Shown here: positions 41,927 through 51,172 of the stretch, piece after piece
How positions within the stretch are numbered: position 1 is the stretch's first letter
Layout: each line of letters begins with the position of its first letter
Assembly (NCBI RefSeq): GCF_009696005.1
Contig: NZ_VUMV01000011.1
Span: 1-51,973 of the forward strand
Length of the DNA: 51,973 nt
Reading direction: 5' to 3'
Source: Bilifractor porci
Lineage (GTDB): Bacteria > Bacillota > Clostridia > Lachnospirales > Lachnospiraceae
Notes under the pieces: generated by a model
Told to the model about the DNA's origin: nothing
Database searches by the model: none
The model's input: the letters and a program-made list of their open reading frames with translations, nothing else
Position numbers and translations under genes: made by a program

Positions 41927-42770
41927 GGAGATGCTTCATCGAAATGTCCAGAATCGGCGCGGAATGTGTCAGCGCCCCGCTTGAGATATAGTTTACACCA
42001 AGATCCGTCAGAGCCGCAATCTTTTCACAGGTCACATTTCCGGAAACTTCAACCTTTGCCCTTCCGCCGATAATCTTTATTGCCTCCGCCATGGCAGCAT
42101 GGTCCATGTTGTCCAGCATGATGATATCTGCTCCGGCATCTGCCGCTTCGCGGACCTCGTCCAGCGTCTCCGTCTCGATTTCTATCTTCCGCACAAACGG
42201 AGCATAGTCACGTGCCATCTGCACCGCCTGCCTGACGCCTCCCGCAGCGCCGATATGATTGTCCTTCAGAAGTACCCCGTCTGACAGATTAAAACGGTGA
42301 TTGTGACCGCCTCCGACACGGACCGCATACTTCTCAAAAATACGATTGTTCGGCGTGGTCTTCCGTGTGTCGAGGAGCCAGATATCTGTTCCCTCCAGCA
42401 GTTTCGCCGCCTGATGTGTACAGGTGGCAATTCCGCTCATACGCTGAAGATAGTTCAGCGCGGTGCGCTCTCCGGAGAGAAGGACGCGGATATCGCCGCG
42501 CACCACTGCCATCCGCTCGCCTTCGTGCACTTCCTCTCCGTCCTTTACCTCAAAACGCACCTCTGTTTCCGGATCGAGAAGAGTAAAAACTCTCTCAAAA
42601 ATCTGAAGTCCGCAGATAATCCCCTTTTCTTTTGCAATCAGCTCCACCTCTCCCGCTTTTGCCTCCGGCATCACGCAGTTGGTGCTGACGTCCTCTTCTG
42701 TGATATCTTCGCGCAGGGCGCTTTCGATAAGCGGATCGACCTGCAGTTTCATGGTAACAGGATCAAACAT
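41916..42770 (-). CDS. nadC: nicotinate-nucleotide diphosphorylase (carboxylating)
   Basis: NadC turns quinolinate and PRPP into nicotinate mononucleotide, CO2 and pyrophosphate. The 284-residue protein shows NYLQRMSGIATCTH, LLDTRKTTPNNR, GGGHNHRFNLSDGVLLKDNH and IIMLDNMDH, with the active-site arginines and lysines in place. An AAAGGAGA site precedes the ATG. It lies 17 nt after nadB and overlaps niaR. Confidence 0.97.
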   Translation of the reverse strand: MFDPVTMKLQVDPLIESALREDITEEDVSTNCVMPEAKAGEVELIAKEKGIICGLQIFERVFTLLDPETEVRFEVKDGEEVHEGERMAVVRGDIRVLLSGERTALNYLQRMSGIATCTHQAAKLLEGTDIWLLDTRKTTPNNRIFEKYAVRVGGGHNHRFNLSDGVLLKDNHIGAAGGVRQAVQMARDYAPFVRKIEIETETLDEVREAADAGADIIMLDNMDHAAMAEAIKIIGGRAKVEVSGNVTCEKIAALTDLGVNYISSGALTHSAPILDISMKHLHAL

Positions 42771-42787
42771 AGTGTCTCCTTTCCTCC

Positions 42788-44197
42788 TCAGACGGCCTGG
42801 GCGGCTCCTTCTTCTGTAAATTTACTACGATAGGCAATCCTGGTCGAAGATGGTCCTCCCTCGGCCTCAATCTTATTCCGAATCATCGCCGCGTAATCTT
42901 TTTCCAGCGCATCGGCATCCCTGTACCCCGAGAGAGCGGTCTTCGGCATCGGGCTGTGTTCTTCCTGATAGCCGTCAAGCATATCCCGGGCAGCGCGTTT
43001 TGCGAACACCAGCGCCTCCAGGAGAGAATTGGAAGCCAGCCGGTTTCTGCCGTGCACGCCGTTGCAGGCACACTCCCCGACCGCATAGAGACGGGGCATA
43101 GAAGTTCTGGACTCGTGATTCACCTTTACGCCGCCCATAAAATAATGCTGCGCCGGCACCACCGGTATGCATTCTTTTGTCACATCATATCCGTTTTCGG
43201 CGCAGTGCCTGATAATATTCGGAAAGTGACGGACAAGCTCTTCATGGGGAATGGTCCGCAGGTCTTCCCAGACATATTTTGTACCGTCTTTTTTCATCTG
43301 TTTCAGGATTTCCATGGTAAGCAGGTCGCGCGGCAGAAGTTCATTGGTAAACCGCTTCATATCTTTTCCGTACAGCTTTGCCCCCTCCCCGCGGACAGAT
43401 TCCGAAATAAGGAAACTGCGGTCTTCCTCTTGTCCGGAATAGAACGTGGTCGGATGCACCTGGATGTAATTGACATGCTCTGTCTCCACACCGTGTTTCA
43501 GGGCAACCGCGACGGCATCCCCGGTCAGCTGCCGGAAATTCGTCGAATGCCGGAACAGGCCGCCGATCCCGCCGGTGGCAAGCACCGTGTAATCCGCCTG
43601 AACCGTCCCAAGGCTCCCGTCCCGGAAGCGCAGAACCGCTCCCCGGCAGACCTTTCTTCCCCCGGAGAAACCACTTTGGAGCGCCCGGCTTCTTTTGCCT
43701 GCTGTCCCTGCGTCCGAAGCAGAATCGGTTATGATATCCAGCATGGATGTGTATTCCATGATTTTTACGTTCGGAAGGCGTCTCACTGCCTCAAGAAGAT
43801 GGCTGGTGATCTCCTTTCCGGTGATATCCTCGTGGAATAAGATCCGCTTGCTGCTGTGCGCGCCTTCTCTTGTGAATGCCAGCGCCCCGTTTTCATCCTT
43901 CGCAAAACGCACGCCGCAGGCAATCAGATCACGGATCACATCCTGCGAGGACCGGATCATAATATCAACGGAAACCGGATCGTTTTCATTGTGTCCGGCC
44001 CGCATAGTGTCCTCATAATAAGACTGGTAGTCGGACTCATCGCGCAGCATGCAGATGCCGCCCTGCGCAAGAAAAGAATCGCTGCTCTCACAATCGGCCT
44101 TTGTGATTAAAAGTACCTTCCTGTCCTTTGGGATCTGGAGGGCGAAATACAGGGCAGCACAGCCGCTGCCGACAACCAGTATATCCGTTTTTATCAT
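42788..44197 (-). CDS. nadB: L-aspartate oxidase
   Basis: NadB oxidises aspartate to iminoaspartate, the first de novo NAD step. The start is the ATG at 44197 behind GAAAGGAAG. It opens with the FAD-binding VVGSGCAALYFAL. The 469-residue protein shows SDSFLAQGGICM, ATGGIGGLFRHS, QVHPTTFY, EGAKLYG and HGRNRLASNSLLEALVFA, all typical. It is about 60 residues shorter at the C-terminus than E. coli NadB, as in other Clostridia. A leader of about 200 nt separates it from its promoter. Confidence 0.96.
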   Translation of the reverse strand: MIKTDILVVGSGCAALYFALQIPKDRKVLLITKADCESSDSFLAQGGICMLRDESDYQSYYEDTMRAGHNENDPVSVDIMIRSSQDVIRDLIACGVRFAKDENGALAFTREGAHSSKRILFHEDITGKEITSHLLEAVRRLPNVKIMEYTSMLDIITDSASDAGTAGKRSRALQSGFSGGRKVCRGAVLRFRDGSLGTVQADYTVLATGGIGGLFRHSTNFRQLTGDAVAVALKHGVETEHVNYIQVHPTTFYSGQEEDRSFLISESVRGEGAKLYGKDMKRFTNELLPRDLLTMEILKQMKKDGTKYVWEDLRTIPHEELVRHFPNIIRHCAENGYDVTKECIPVVPAQHYFMGGVKVNHESRTSMPRLYAVGECACNGVHGRNRLASNSLLEALVFAKRAARDMLDGYQEEHSPMPKTALSGYRDADALEKDYAAMIRNKIEAEGGPSSTRIAYRSKFTEEGAAQAV

Positions 44198-44400
44198 TTT
44201 CCGCTTCCTTTCACGGCCAGCGCCGCACGTATCAATACACAACCATACCAGAAACCGCCAACCTCTTGCATGCAGAGCGCTGCCCATGGCATAAGCTCCA
44301 CGGCAGGACACAGCAAACTGAAAAATCCCCTGCAGATCATAATTAGCTGTCCCCACACAAAAGGCTTGCTTAAACCAAAAAATGAATCAGTCTGACGAGG

Positions 44401-44429
44401 AGTATATCACGGGTTTCTCATACTGACAA
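44401..44429 (-). promoter_or_regulatory. nadB promoter
   Basis: Minus-strand TTGTCA (44429-44424), a 17-bp spacer and TATACT (44406-44401). The -35 box lies within a TGTCTTGTCA sequence that resembles a NiaR site. Confidence 0.7.
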
Positions 44430-44462
44430 GACAATATATTTACATATGTCTTGACAGATACA
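44424..44462. promoter_or_regulatory. candidate NiaR operator pair in the nadA/nadB intergenic region
   Basis: CTGACAAGAC (44423-44432) and GTCTTGACAG (44449-44458) are inverted and match at nine of ten positions. They carry the TGTC-TT-GACA dyad known for Firmicutes NiaR sites. Each overlaps a -35 box, so one repressor could shut both directions. Confidence 0.65.
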
Positions 44463-44478
44463 GGATTCGTGCTATACT
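44451..44478 (+). promoter_or_regulatory. nadA promoter
   Basis: TTGACA (44451-44456), a 16-bp spacer and TATACT (44473-44478), about 35 bp before the nadA start. The -35 hexamer lies inside the right half of the candidate NiaR operator. Confidence 0.75.
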
Positions 44479-44513
44479 TTGCCGAAAAGAGCAGAAAAGA
44501 AAGGGAGTTTGCG

Positions 44514-45431
44514 ATGAACACCAGAGAAATGCAGGATGAAATTATGCGTCTGAAGCGGGAAAAGAACATCTGTATTCTTGCCCATGCCTATCAGAGCCAC
44601 GATATCTGGGATGTGGCGGATTATGTCGGGGATTCCTACGGGCTGAGTGTACAGGCTGCAGACGCACCCGCGGACACTCTTCTTATGTGCGGCGTCCGCT
44701 TTATGGCGGAAACCTGTAAAATCCTCTCTCCTGAAAAGAAGGTGCTGCTGGCGAATCCGGCGGCCGGCTGCCCGATGGCCATGCAGATGGACCGGGAAAA
44801 GGCTCTGGAACTGAAGGAAAAATATCCGGGTCTGCCACTTGTGGCTTACATTAACACCACTGCCAGCTTAAAAACGGTATGTGACGTCGTTGTAACCTCT
44901 TCCTCCTCGGTAAAGATTATCCACCGCATGCCGGAAAAAGAAATACTCTTCGTCCCGGACTGCAACCTGGGCGGCTGGATCAGCGATCAGCTCCCGGAAA
45001 AAACGCTTCATCTGGTCAAGGGCGGATGCCCGACACACATGCGAATGACTGCCCGCGACGTGCAGGCAGCCAAAGCCATGCATCCCGAAGCCCTTGTCCT
45101 GGTCCACCCGGAATGTCTGAAGGAAGTCGTCAGTCTTGCGGACTACGTGGGCAGTACAACAGGTATCCTGCGGTATGCCGAAGAATCTGACGCAAAAGAA
45201 TTTATTATAGGAACCGAAAGCAGCATCGTTTCACATCTTCAGTTTGCCTGTCCGGAAAAGCGGTTCTACCTGCTTTCCAGGGAATGTGTCTGCCACAATA
45301 TGAAAATGACAACACTCCCCGATGTTCTCCTGGCTGTCCGCGGCATCGGAGGAGAAGAAATCCATCTCTCCGCTCAGACAATCCGCGACGCCCGCCGGTG
45401 CATCGACCGGATGATCGAGCTGGGCGGCTGA
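44514..45431 (+). CDS. nadA: quinolinate synthase
   Basis: NadA condenses iminoaspartate with dihydroxyacetone phosphate to quinolinate using a 4Fe-4S cluster. Started at ATG 44514 behind AAAGGGAG, it has 305 residues, the Gram-positive short form. Visible are the LAHAYQSHDIWDVADYVGDS N-terminus, CGVRFMAETCKIL, the PNxNLGxW-like DCNLGGWIS, HPECLKEV and CVCHNMKMTTL. The cluster cysteines at CGVRFMAETC, HPEC and the late C segment are plausible. It is divergent from nadB. Confidence 0.97.
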   Translation: MNTREMQDEIMRLKREKNICILAHAYQSHDIWDVADYVGDSYGLSVQAADAPADTLLMCGVRFMAETCKILSPEKKVLLANPAAGCPMAMQMDREKALELKEKYPGLPLVAYINTTASLKTVCDVVVTSSSSVKIIHRMPEKEILFVPDCNLGGWISDQLPEKTLHLVKGGCPTHMRMTARDVQAAKAMHPEALVLVHPECLKEVVSLADYVGSTTGILRYAEESDAKEFIIGTESSIVSHLQFACPEKRFYLLSRECVCHNMKMTTLPDVLLAVRGIGGEEIHLSAQTIRDARRCIDRMIELGG

Positions 45432-45504
45432 ACCCGGGGCGAGCAGAACAGCGCTGGCAGACATGCAGGTGCATTGACCGGATAATCAAGTCGGGGCGGC
45501 TTAA
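45397..45504 (+). repeat. decayed duplication of the nadA 3' end
   Basis: The last 36 bp of nadA (45397-45432) recur at 45468-45504 with a few substitutions and one inserted base. The second copy is noncoding. The GGGGCGGC/GCTGCCCCG hairpin near 45493-45517 is associated with it. Confidence 0.7.
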
Positions 45505-45564
45505 AAACAGGCTGCCCCGGCAGATAAGATTATTTATGACTGCTTTCACACTTGCGTGGAAAAC

Positions 45565-46794
45565 TCAAAGATGATACTCGGCCAGCTTTGTCAGCTGCTC
45601 ATCCTTTGCCCGCACAAGAACCGCGAAGTGTTCCCCAGACGGATTGACAAACCGCCATGCCTGCTCTCCAAACGGCGAAGATATCCCTTCCTCGTTTTTA
45701 TTCAGGCTCATTCCATCTTCCGGCTGGACGATTGTCCCATCTTCCAGAACAAGATTTACGGCATAACCGCAATTCTCCAAATCTATCCCGCCGCAGTTCT
45801 GCGGAACCGTCAGATCCACCCACACGCTGGCTGGTGTTCTGGTAACTGTGTTCAGCATCACGTCTCCGCTGGCCTGATTTTCTGCAATAACATGATTTCC
45901 GTCGGCTCTGCAGGTTCCCGAAAACGAGACCGCCCAATCTCCCAGGATTTTCCGGCTCTGCAATTCGTTTCCCTCTTCCAAAGGGCCCGCCATTCCGGCT
46001 TCCAGCTCAGGAATGGATATACTGACGTCCAGACTGCTGCCGTCCGGGAAGGAACAGCCGTCCCATACCTCATGGTAACGAAGATTGATTTCCTTCAGCG
46101 TAACAAAGTTTCCGTCCGCATCCTTCTGGAAATAGAAATCTCCGGGGACGCCCAGTTCCTGACCGTTGATCGTAAGAGATGGATTTCTGCTGCTGTCTTC
46201 TCCCATAGCAGCATGAACGTAATCGTAACCCGACAGGACACCATCCTTGTCCTCAATCTCCATGGTAACCGCCAGAATCTTACCGTCGCAGTAATACTCC
46301 TTTGCCTGAAGGCTAATATTTTTGGCGTCCGCAGATGTTTGTCTGTTTGCCGTCTGTGCGTCTGCAGGAATCTTCCCAGATTCAGAAGAAGAGACGATCC
46401 CGGAGGTCTCCGAACTGCTTCCGGCTGTTATTTCTTCTGCGTTCTCCGCAATGGTCTCTATTTTTCTCTGATTGTAGTCTTTGTTCCCTCCTGTTGCCTC
46501 AACAATCCGGGCAAAGGATCTGCTGAACAGATTGTCCGCTCCCACCGCATAGCTCGCTCCTGAAAACGCGATCACTGCCGCGCAGGCGCAGGCCGCAAGG
46601 CCGGCAATCCGTGCATAAAGAGAATATCCCGGCCGGTGATGCCTCTTCTGCCCGTCCCGGATTTTCCGGAAAGCCTCTTCCCTTTTCTCCAGGAGTTCTT
46701 CGGGAATCTTCACATCCTTCTGCATGGCCGCCCGGACTTCCGGGTCGGCGCTCTCATCTTCAAACAACCCGTATGTAATCTTATCATTCTTCAT
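45565..46794 (-). CDS. DUF4179 membrane protein (likely anti-sigma factor)
   Basis: The 409-residue protein has a charged cytoplasmic start, one membrane helix near residues 62-82 (YARIAGLAACACAAVIAF), and a long extracellular part rich in beta strands (DKDGVLSGYDYVHAAMG, FAVLVRAKDEQL). This is the DUF4179 layout. It overlaps the sigma gene stop by 11 nt, which marks it as the partner regulator of that sigma factor (known pattern, inferred function). Confidence 0.85.
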   Translation of the reverse strand: MKNDKITYGLFEDESADPEVRAAMQKDVKIPEELLEKREEAFRKIRDGQKRHHRPGYSLYARIAGLAACACAAVIAFSGASYAVGADNLFSRSFARIVEATGGNKDYNQRKIETIAENAEEITAGSSSETSGIVSSSESGKIPADAQTANRQTSADAKNISLQAKEYYCDGKILAVTMEIEDKDGVLSGYDYVHAAMGEDSSRNPSLTINGQELGVPGDFYFQKDADGNFVTLKEINLRYHEVWDGCSFPDGSSLDVSISIPELEAGMAGPLEEGNELQSRKILGDWAVSFSGTCRADGNHVIAENQASGDVMLNTVTRTPASVWVDLTVPQNCGGIDLENCGYAVNLVLEDGTIVQPEDGMSLNKNEEGISSPFGEQAWRFVNPSGEHFAVLVRAKDEQLTKLAEYHL

Positions 46795-47284
46795 GGATTA
46801 AACTCCTCCTAACCATTTCCCGTCCTCTTTTCAGACGGGTTTTGACCGTATTCTGGTTCAGTCCTGTCAGTTCTGCAATCTCACAGACAGTAAGCTCATC
46901 CGCATAGTATAAGGTAAGAATCGTGCTGTATTTTTCTTCCACATCCTGAAGCAGCTCCTGAAAGGAATCCGGCTCCGCTTCCCACATTGAACCGGGAAAA
47001 TCCGGCACCTCGCCGCTCCTGTCAAAATGCGCCTGGTCCCTCAGAATGTTATAGCAATGATTCAACAGGATTCGGATCATCCAGGTGCGGAAGGCACCCG
47101 GTTTTCTCAGCGTGTTTATTTTCTCAAAGCATGTCAGAATCGTTTCCGATACAGCGTCCGCAGCGTCCTCGTTATTCCGGAGAACAGACCATGCTGTCTT
47201 GTACAGAATCTGTGTATTCTGCGTCATCAGTTCCAAAAACGCATCTGTATCTCCTTTCATCGCTCTTTTCACAAGATGTTCCAA
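46784..47284 (-). CDS. ECF-type RNA polymerase sigma factor
   Basis: The start is a TTG at 47284 behind AAGGAG at 7 nt, giving EHLVKRAMKGDTDAF, the usual family start. The longer ATG-led frame would add 43 unlikely residues. The 166-residue protein has region 2 (DAADAVSETILTCFEKINTLR, FRTWMIRILLNHCYN) and region 4 (YADELTVCEIAELTGLNQNTVKTRLKRGR) helix-turn-helix. It directs transcription of a small regulon that probably includes its own operon. Confidence 0.93.
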   Translation of the reverse strand: MEHLVKRAMKGDTDAFLELMTQNTQILYKTAWSVLRNNEDAADAVSETILTCFEKINTLRKPGAFRTWMIRILLNHCYNILRDQAHFDRSGEVPDFPGSMWEAEPDSFQELLQDVEEKYSTILTLYYADELTVCEIAELTGLNQNTVKTRLKRGREMVRRSLIHEE

Positions 47285-47415
47285 TATGAAGCTCCTTTTT
47301 TCTATTCGTTCCTGCCGCAAAACGTCATGTTCCGAAAGCCAAACGGTTCCACGCAAATAAACCGTCACCATATGTATCAATCTCACGCGTGATTCCTTTG
47401 AATGTCCATTCATTT

Positions 47416-47446
47416 ATTAGATGCAGATCCGGCGCAAAAAGTTTCA
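47416..47446 (-). promoter_or_regulatory. predicted ECF-type autoregulated promoter
   Basis: Minus-strand TGAAAC (47446-47441), a 17-bp spacer and a CATCTAAT element (47423-47416). GAAAC at -35 is typical for ECF sigma factors that control their own operon. The leader is about 125 nt. Confidence 0.55.
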
Positions 47447-47553
47447 TAAAAAGTAGTTTGCCCGTTGACGGTTGTCGCGGCAAGAGTAGGATTCCCGATT
47501 AACATCCTAATCATAAAAAATATAGAAATCTACGCAAAAACAGATTATAGGCA

Positions 47554-47582
47554 TTGCTTTTATAAGGTTCACACATTATAAT
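47554..47582 (+). promoter_or_regulatory. promoter of the DUF4143 ATPase
   Basis: TTGCTT (47554-47559), a 17-bp spacer and TATAAT (47577-47582). The inferred start point near 47589 favours the downstream ATG at 47626. Confidence 0.65.
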
Positions 47583-47625
47583 AATCATGAAAGCTGTAGA
47601 ATACTACAAAAAAGAAGAATATATA

Positions 47626-48933
47626 ATGAAACGGGATAAATACTTAAACAAGCTAATTTCCAATAAGGACAACGGATTCCCAAAGGTCATTACCGGAATC
47701 AGACGATGTGGGAAATCCTATTTGCTAAAAGAAATATATAAAGCTTATCTCTTGGAACAAGGTGTAACAGAACAACAAATCCTTTTGCTGGAACTGGATG
47801 ATGACAGAAATTTCAGGTATCGTGATCCTCTGTATTTGGGCGAATATGTGCGGACATATAGCAAGAATATAGCACGTTGCTACGTTTTTCTGGATGAAAT
47901 TCAAATGGTTTATTCCATTGTGAACCCAAATCTGACAGAAGGAAGGCATATACCGGCGAAAAAAGGCGATACACAGGTTGTCACATTCGTCGACGTCATA
48001 CTTGGACTTGCCCGCGAAAAAAATATTGATCTGTATGTCACCGGATCAAACTCAAAAATGTTGTCATCTGATATTATTACAGAATTTAGAGATAAAGCAG
48101 TGAATATTCATCTGGCACCGCTTTCCTTTGATGAATTTTATACATATAAAGGCGGCAATGAAACAGAAGCTCTTTATGAATACATGCAATTTGGCGGTAT
48201 GCCGCAGGCGGTGTTGAAAAATGAGAACGATAAAAAAGAATATCTGAAAGGGTTATTTGACACAACATATTTTAGAGACATCATTGAGAGAAATAAGTTG
48301 CGAAAGAGCAGCTCCCTGGATGAGTTATGCAATATCATAAGCACGGCAACAGGAGAGTTATTAAATGCTGAAAAAATCTCTAATACGTTTCGCAGTGTTA
48401 GGCATGAAAAAATCGATCCCCTGACAGTAGAAAAATACATTGGGTATTTTGAAGATGCTTTTCTCATCCGGGCGGCCAGACGCTATGATTTAAAAGGACG
48501 TGCTGAAATCGGCGCATTAAGGAAGTATTATTTTACTGATCCTGGGCTCAGGAATGCGCGTTTAAATTTTGCATTCCCAGATGAAGGGCAGATGCTGGAA
48601 AATATTATTTATAATGAAATGATTTATCAGGGATTTACTGTAAACGTCGGAACATTCGATACAGTAGAAAAGAATCAAAACGGAAAATCTGTAAGAAAAA
48701 CCAATGAGGTTGATTTTTTTGCACGAAAGGGAATCCGGCAATATTATATTCAAGTTTCAGCCGATATGTCAAATGCCAAAACCAGGATGCGTGAGGTAAG
48801 ACCGTATTTCATGCTTAAGGATCAGATTCGTAAAATCATTGTGATCAATAAACCTATCAGGGAATGTCTTGACAACAATGGGTTCACGATTATCGGGGCA
48901 CCTGATTTCTTATTACGCTTTATTAAAGAGTAA
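47626..48933 (+). CDS. AAA ATPase with DUF4143 C-terminal domain
   Basis: The protein has 435 residues from ATG 47626. Walker A is GIRRCGKSYL (residues 18-27) and Walker B is YVFLDEIQMV. The C-terminal DUF4143 part ends with a nuclease-like core (NEVDFFARKGIRQYYIQVS). The gene is markedly AT-rich compared with neighbours, with its own promoter and a strong terminator, consistent with horizontal gain. Members of this family are widespread and poorly understood. Some act in defence or toxin-like roles, but no evidence for a role is visible here. Confidence 0.88.
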   Translation: MKRDKYLNKLISNKDNGFPKVITGIRRCGKSYLLKEIYKAYLLEQGVTEQQILLLELDDDRNFRYRDPLYLGEYVRTYSKNIARCYVFLDEIQMVYSIVNPNLTEGRHIPAKKGDTQVVTFVDVILGLAREKNIDLYVTGSNSKMLSSDIITEFRDKAVNIHLAPLSFDEFYTYKGGNETEALYEYMQFGGMPQAVLKNENDKKEYLKGLFDTTYFRDIIERNKLRKSSSLDELCNIISTATGELLNAEKISNTFRSVRHEKIDPLTVEKYIGYFEDAFLIRAARRYDLKGRAEIGALRKYYFTDPGLRNARLNFAFPDEGQMLENIIYNEMIYQGFTVNVGTFDTVEKNQNGKSVRKTNEVDFFARKGIRQYYIQVSADMSNAKTRMREVRPYFMLKDQIRKIIVINKPIRECLDNNGFTIIGAPDFLLRFIKE

Positions 48934-48980
48934 CAACACTGTAACCTTAAGCCTTACATCGATTAATTCCTTCATCACTA

Positions 48981-49026
48981 AAAAGGAGAGAAAAGCAAGT
49001 CATCCGTGCTTCTCTCCCCTTTTTTG
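48981..49026. terminator. bidirectional terminator between the ATPase and glpK
   Basis: AAAAGGAGAGAA with GCA pairs to TGC and TTCTCTCC, flanked by A-run (48981-48984) and T-run (49020-49025), so it can serve both convergent genes. Confidence 0.8.
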
Positions 49027-49028
49027 AT

Positions 49029-50531
49029 TTATTCATCCCTGGCCCAGTCGAAGGAGTACCGGACTGCCTTTTTCCAGCCGCGAATCCGGCTGTTTCGGTT
49101 TTCCTCTGTGATGCCGGGATTAAACATGGCATCTACACCGTTTTTGCTCTTCAGTTCTCCGGTGCTGTCCCAGAAGCCGACTGCCAGACCGGCAAGATAA
49201 GAGGCGCCCTTTGCCGTCGTCTCCACGCAGGTGGGTCGGATGACGCACAGGCCGCTGATATCCGACTGTGTCTGCATCAGGAAGTCGTTCCGGCTGGCCC
49301 CGCCGTCCACCATCAGCTTATTGACGCCCTGGCCGGTCTCCTGCTTCATGGTTTCCAGGACATCGTTGACCTCATAGGCAATGGATTCCAGTGTAGCCCG
49401 GATAATGTGATACTTATTCACGCCGCGGGTGATGCCCACAATAATCCCCCTCGCGTATTTATTCCAGTAAGGCGCCCCCAGGCCGGTAAACGCCGGCACA
49501 ACATAGCAGCCGTTCGTGTCCTTTACCTTTTTTGCCATGTACTCGGAATCCTCCGCCGAATCAATCAGACGGAGTTCATCCCGCAGCCATTGGATCGCCG
49601 CACCGGCGACAAACACCGAACCTTCCAGCGCATAGGTAACTTTTCCGTCCAGTCCCCATGCGATGGTCGTCAGTAGTCCCTTGTCGGAATACACCGGCTC
49701 CTCCCCGGTATTAACCAGAAGGAATCCTCCGGTTCCGTAAGTGTTCTTGACATCTCCCGGATCGAAGCAGATCTGCCCGAACAGTGCGCTCTGCTGATCG
49801 CCCGCCGCTCCCGCGATAGGGATCTCTCCCCCGAAAAAAGACGGATCTGTCATTCCCACAATACCACTGGACGGGACAGGCTTTGGCAGAAGGCTGGCCG
49901 GTATATTCAGGATTTTAAGAAGCTCCTCGTCCCATTCCAGAGTGTTGATGTTAAACAGCATGGTCCGTGAGGCATTGGAGTAGTCAGTCACATGTACCCG
50001 ACCCTTAGTCAGTTTCCAAATCAGCCAGGTTTCGATAGTTCCGAAGGCCAGTTCTCCCCTCTCAGCACGCTCCCGGACTCCGGGCACGTTGTCCAGAATC
50101 CAGCGGATTTTTGTTCCGGAGAAGTACGGATCAATCAGCAACCCTGTTTTTTTATGGAAAACCTCTCCATATCCCTTCTCCAGAAGCTGATCCGCAAAGG
50201 CGGAGGTGCGGCGGCACTGCCACACAATGGCGTGATACACCGGCTCCCCTGTTTTTCTGTCCCAGATAACAGTGGTCTCCCTCTGATTCGTGATGCCGAT
50301 GGCGGCAATTTCCTCCGCAGAAGCGCCGATCTTACTGAACGCTTCTATGGCGACACCGATCTGGCTGGCCCAGATTTCATCTGCGTCGTGCTCTACCCAG
50401 CCCGGATTAGGATAATACTGCCTGAATTCCTTCTGCGCGGAGCTGACAATGTTCCCGTCACGGTCAAAAAGTATACAGCGGTTGCTTGTCGTTCCCGCGT
50501 CCAGCGCCATCACATATTTTTTTACTGCCAT
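49029..50531 (-). CDS. glpK: glycerol kinase
   Basis: GlpK phosphorylates glycerol to glycerol-3-phosphate using ATP. At 500 residues it shows [55 protein letters not shown] and [11 protein letters not shown], the complete signature set. It is the last gene behind the Cys-rich peptide, DUF1304 and flavodoxin genes, with small gaps. No regulator or facilitator for glycerol is seen in the window. Confidence 0.97.
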   Translation of the reverse strand: MAVKKYVMALDAGTTSNRCILFDRDGNIVSSAQKEFRQYYPNPGWVEHDADEIWASQIGVAIEAFSKIGASAEEIAAIGITNQRETTVIWDRKTGEPVYHAIVWQCRRTSAFADQLLEKGYGEVFHKKTGLLIDPYFSGTKIRWILDNVPGVRERAERGELAFGTIETWLIWKLTKGRVHVTDYSNASRTMLFNINTLEWDEELLKILNIPASLLPKPVPSSGIVGMTDPSFFGGEIPIAGAAGDQQSALFGQICFDPGDVKNTYGTGGFLLVNTGEEPVYSDKGLLTTIAWGLDGKVTYALEGSVFVAGAAIQWLRDELRLIDSAEDSEYMAKKVKDTNGCYVVPAFTGLGAPYWNKYARGIIVGITRGVNKYHIIRATLESIAYEVNDVLETMKQETGQGVNKLMVDGGASRNDFLMQTQSDISGLCVIRPTCVETTAKGASYLAGLAVGFWDSTGELKSKNGVDAMFNPGITEENRNSRIRGWKKAVRYSFDWARDE

Positions 50532-50581
50532 AACCTGTCTGCTGCCTCCTTCGCCGTTCTCCGGCTAAAATTGATTTTCCA

Positions 50582-50794
50582 TCAGCCGCTCACCATTCTT
50601 GCCCGGTATTCCCGGTTGATTTCCGCAATTTCCTTTTCTCCGTCAATATAGGCCTGATACATTCCCCAGGGTTCGCCCCCGCCCAGTCCGCACGCGGAGC
50701 AATTTTCACAACCGCCTGCCCCGCAGTCCAGCGAACGGCGGACAATCTCTTCCCTCTCTTCTCTTGTTGTATCCTGAATTAAGATCGATTTCAT
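50582..50794 (-). CDS. 70-aa Cys-rich protein
   Basis: A GGAAGAA site precedes the ATG. The protein carries four cysteines in CGAGGCENCSACGLGGG (residues about 24-40), a likely metal or cluster site, then a helix that ends ARMVSG. I recognise the type as a small Clostridia protein but no function. It lies between DUF1304 and glpK on the same strand. Confidence 0.7.
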   Translation of the reverse strand: MKSILIQDTTREEREEIVRRSLDCGAGGCENCSACGLGGGEPWGMYQAYIDGEKEIAEINREYRARMVSG

Positions 50795-50810
50795 GATTTC
50801 TTCCCGTCCT

Positions 50811-51167
50811 CTAAAAAATGCAGGAAATAAGCGTCAGTATGGCCAGGCCTCCCTGCATCAGAATGATTTTCGGATTGCTGGTAAAGCTCCCGTAAAGCGC
50901 TACAGCCACAATGTAAACCATCAGGCAGATAACCGCCGCCTTGCTGGCAAAGGCAAAAACAGCCAGTAAAATCAGAACGGCAAGGAGCCCGTTATAAACC
51001 CCCTGATTTTTGAACAGCGTGTTGACAGAGCTTCGCTTCAGCTCTTCCACGTCCATTCCAAAGACCTTAGACGTCCTCTCGGAAGCGGTTGCCACTGTCT
51101 CCAGATAAAAAATAAAGAAAAATTCCGCCGCGACCAGCACAGCCAGTATCTTTGTTATCAGATTCAT
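50811..51167 (-). CDS. DUF1304-family membrane protein
   Basis: The ATG at 51167 lies 6 nt behind GGGGTGA, which also contains the stop of the flavodoxin gene. The 118-residue protein has four hydrophobic helices and the conserved-looking LFKNQGVYNGLLA and LYGSFTSNPKI. The function of the family is unknown. Confidence 0.88.
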   Translation of the reverse strand: MNLITKILAVLVAAEFFFIFYLETVATASERTSKVFGMDVEELKRSSVNTLFKNQGVYNGLLAVLILLAVFAFASKAAVICLMVYIVAVALYGSFTSNPKIILMQGGLAILTLISCIF

Positions 51168-51172
51168 AATAA

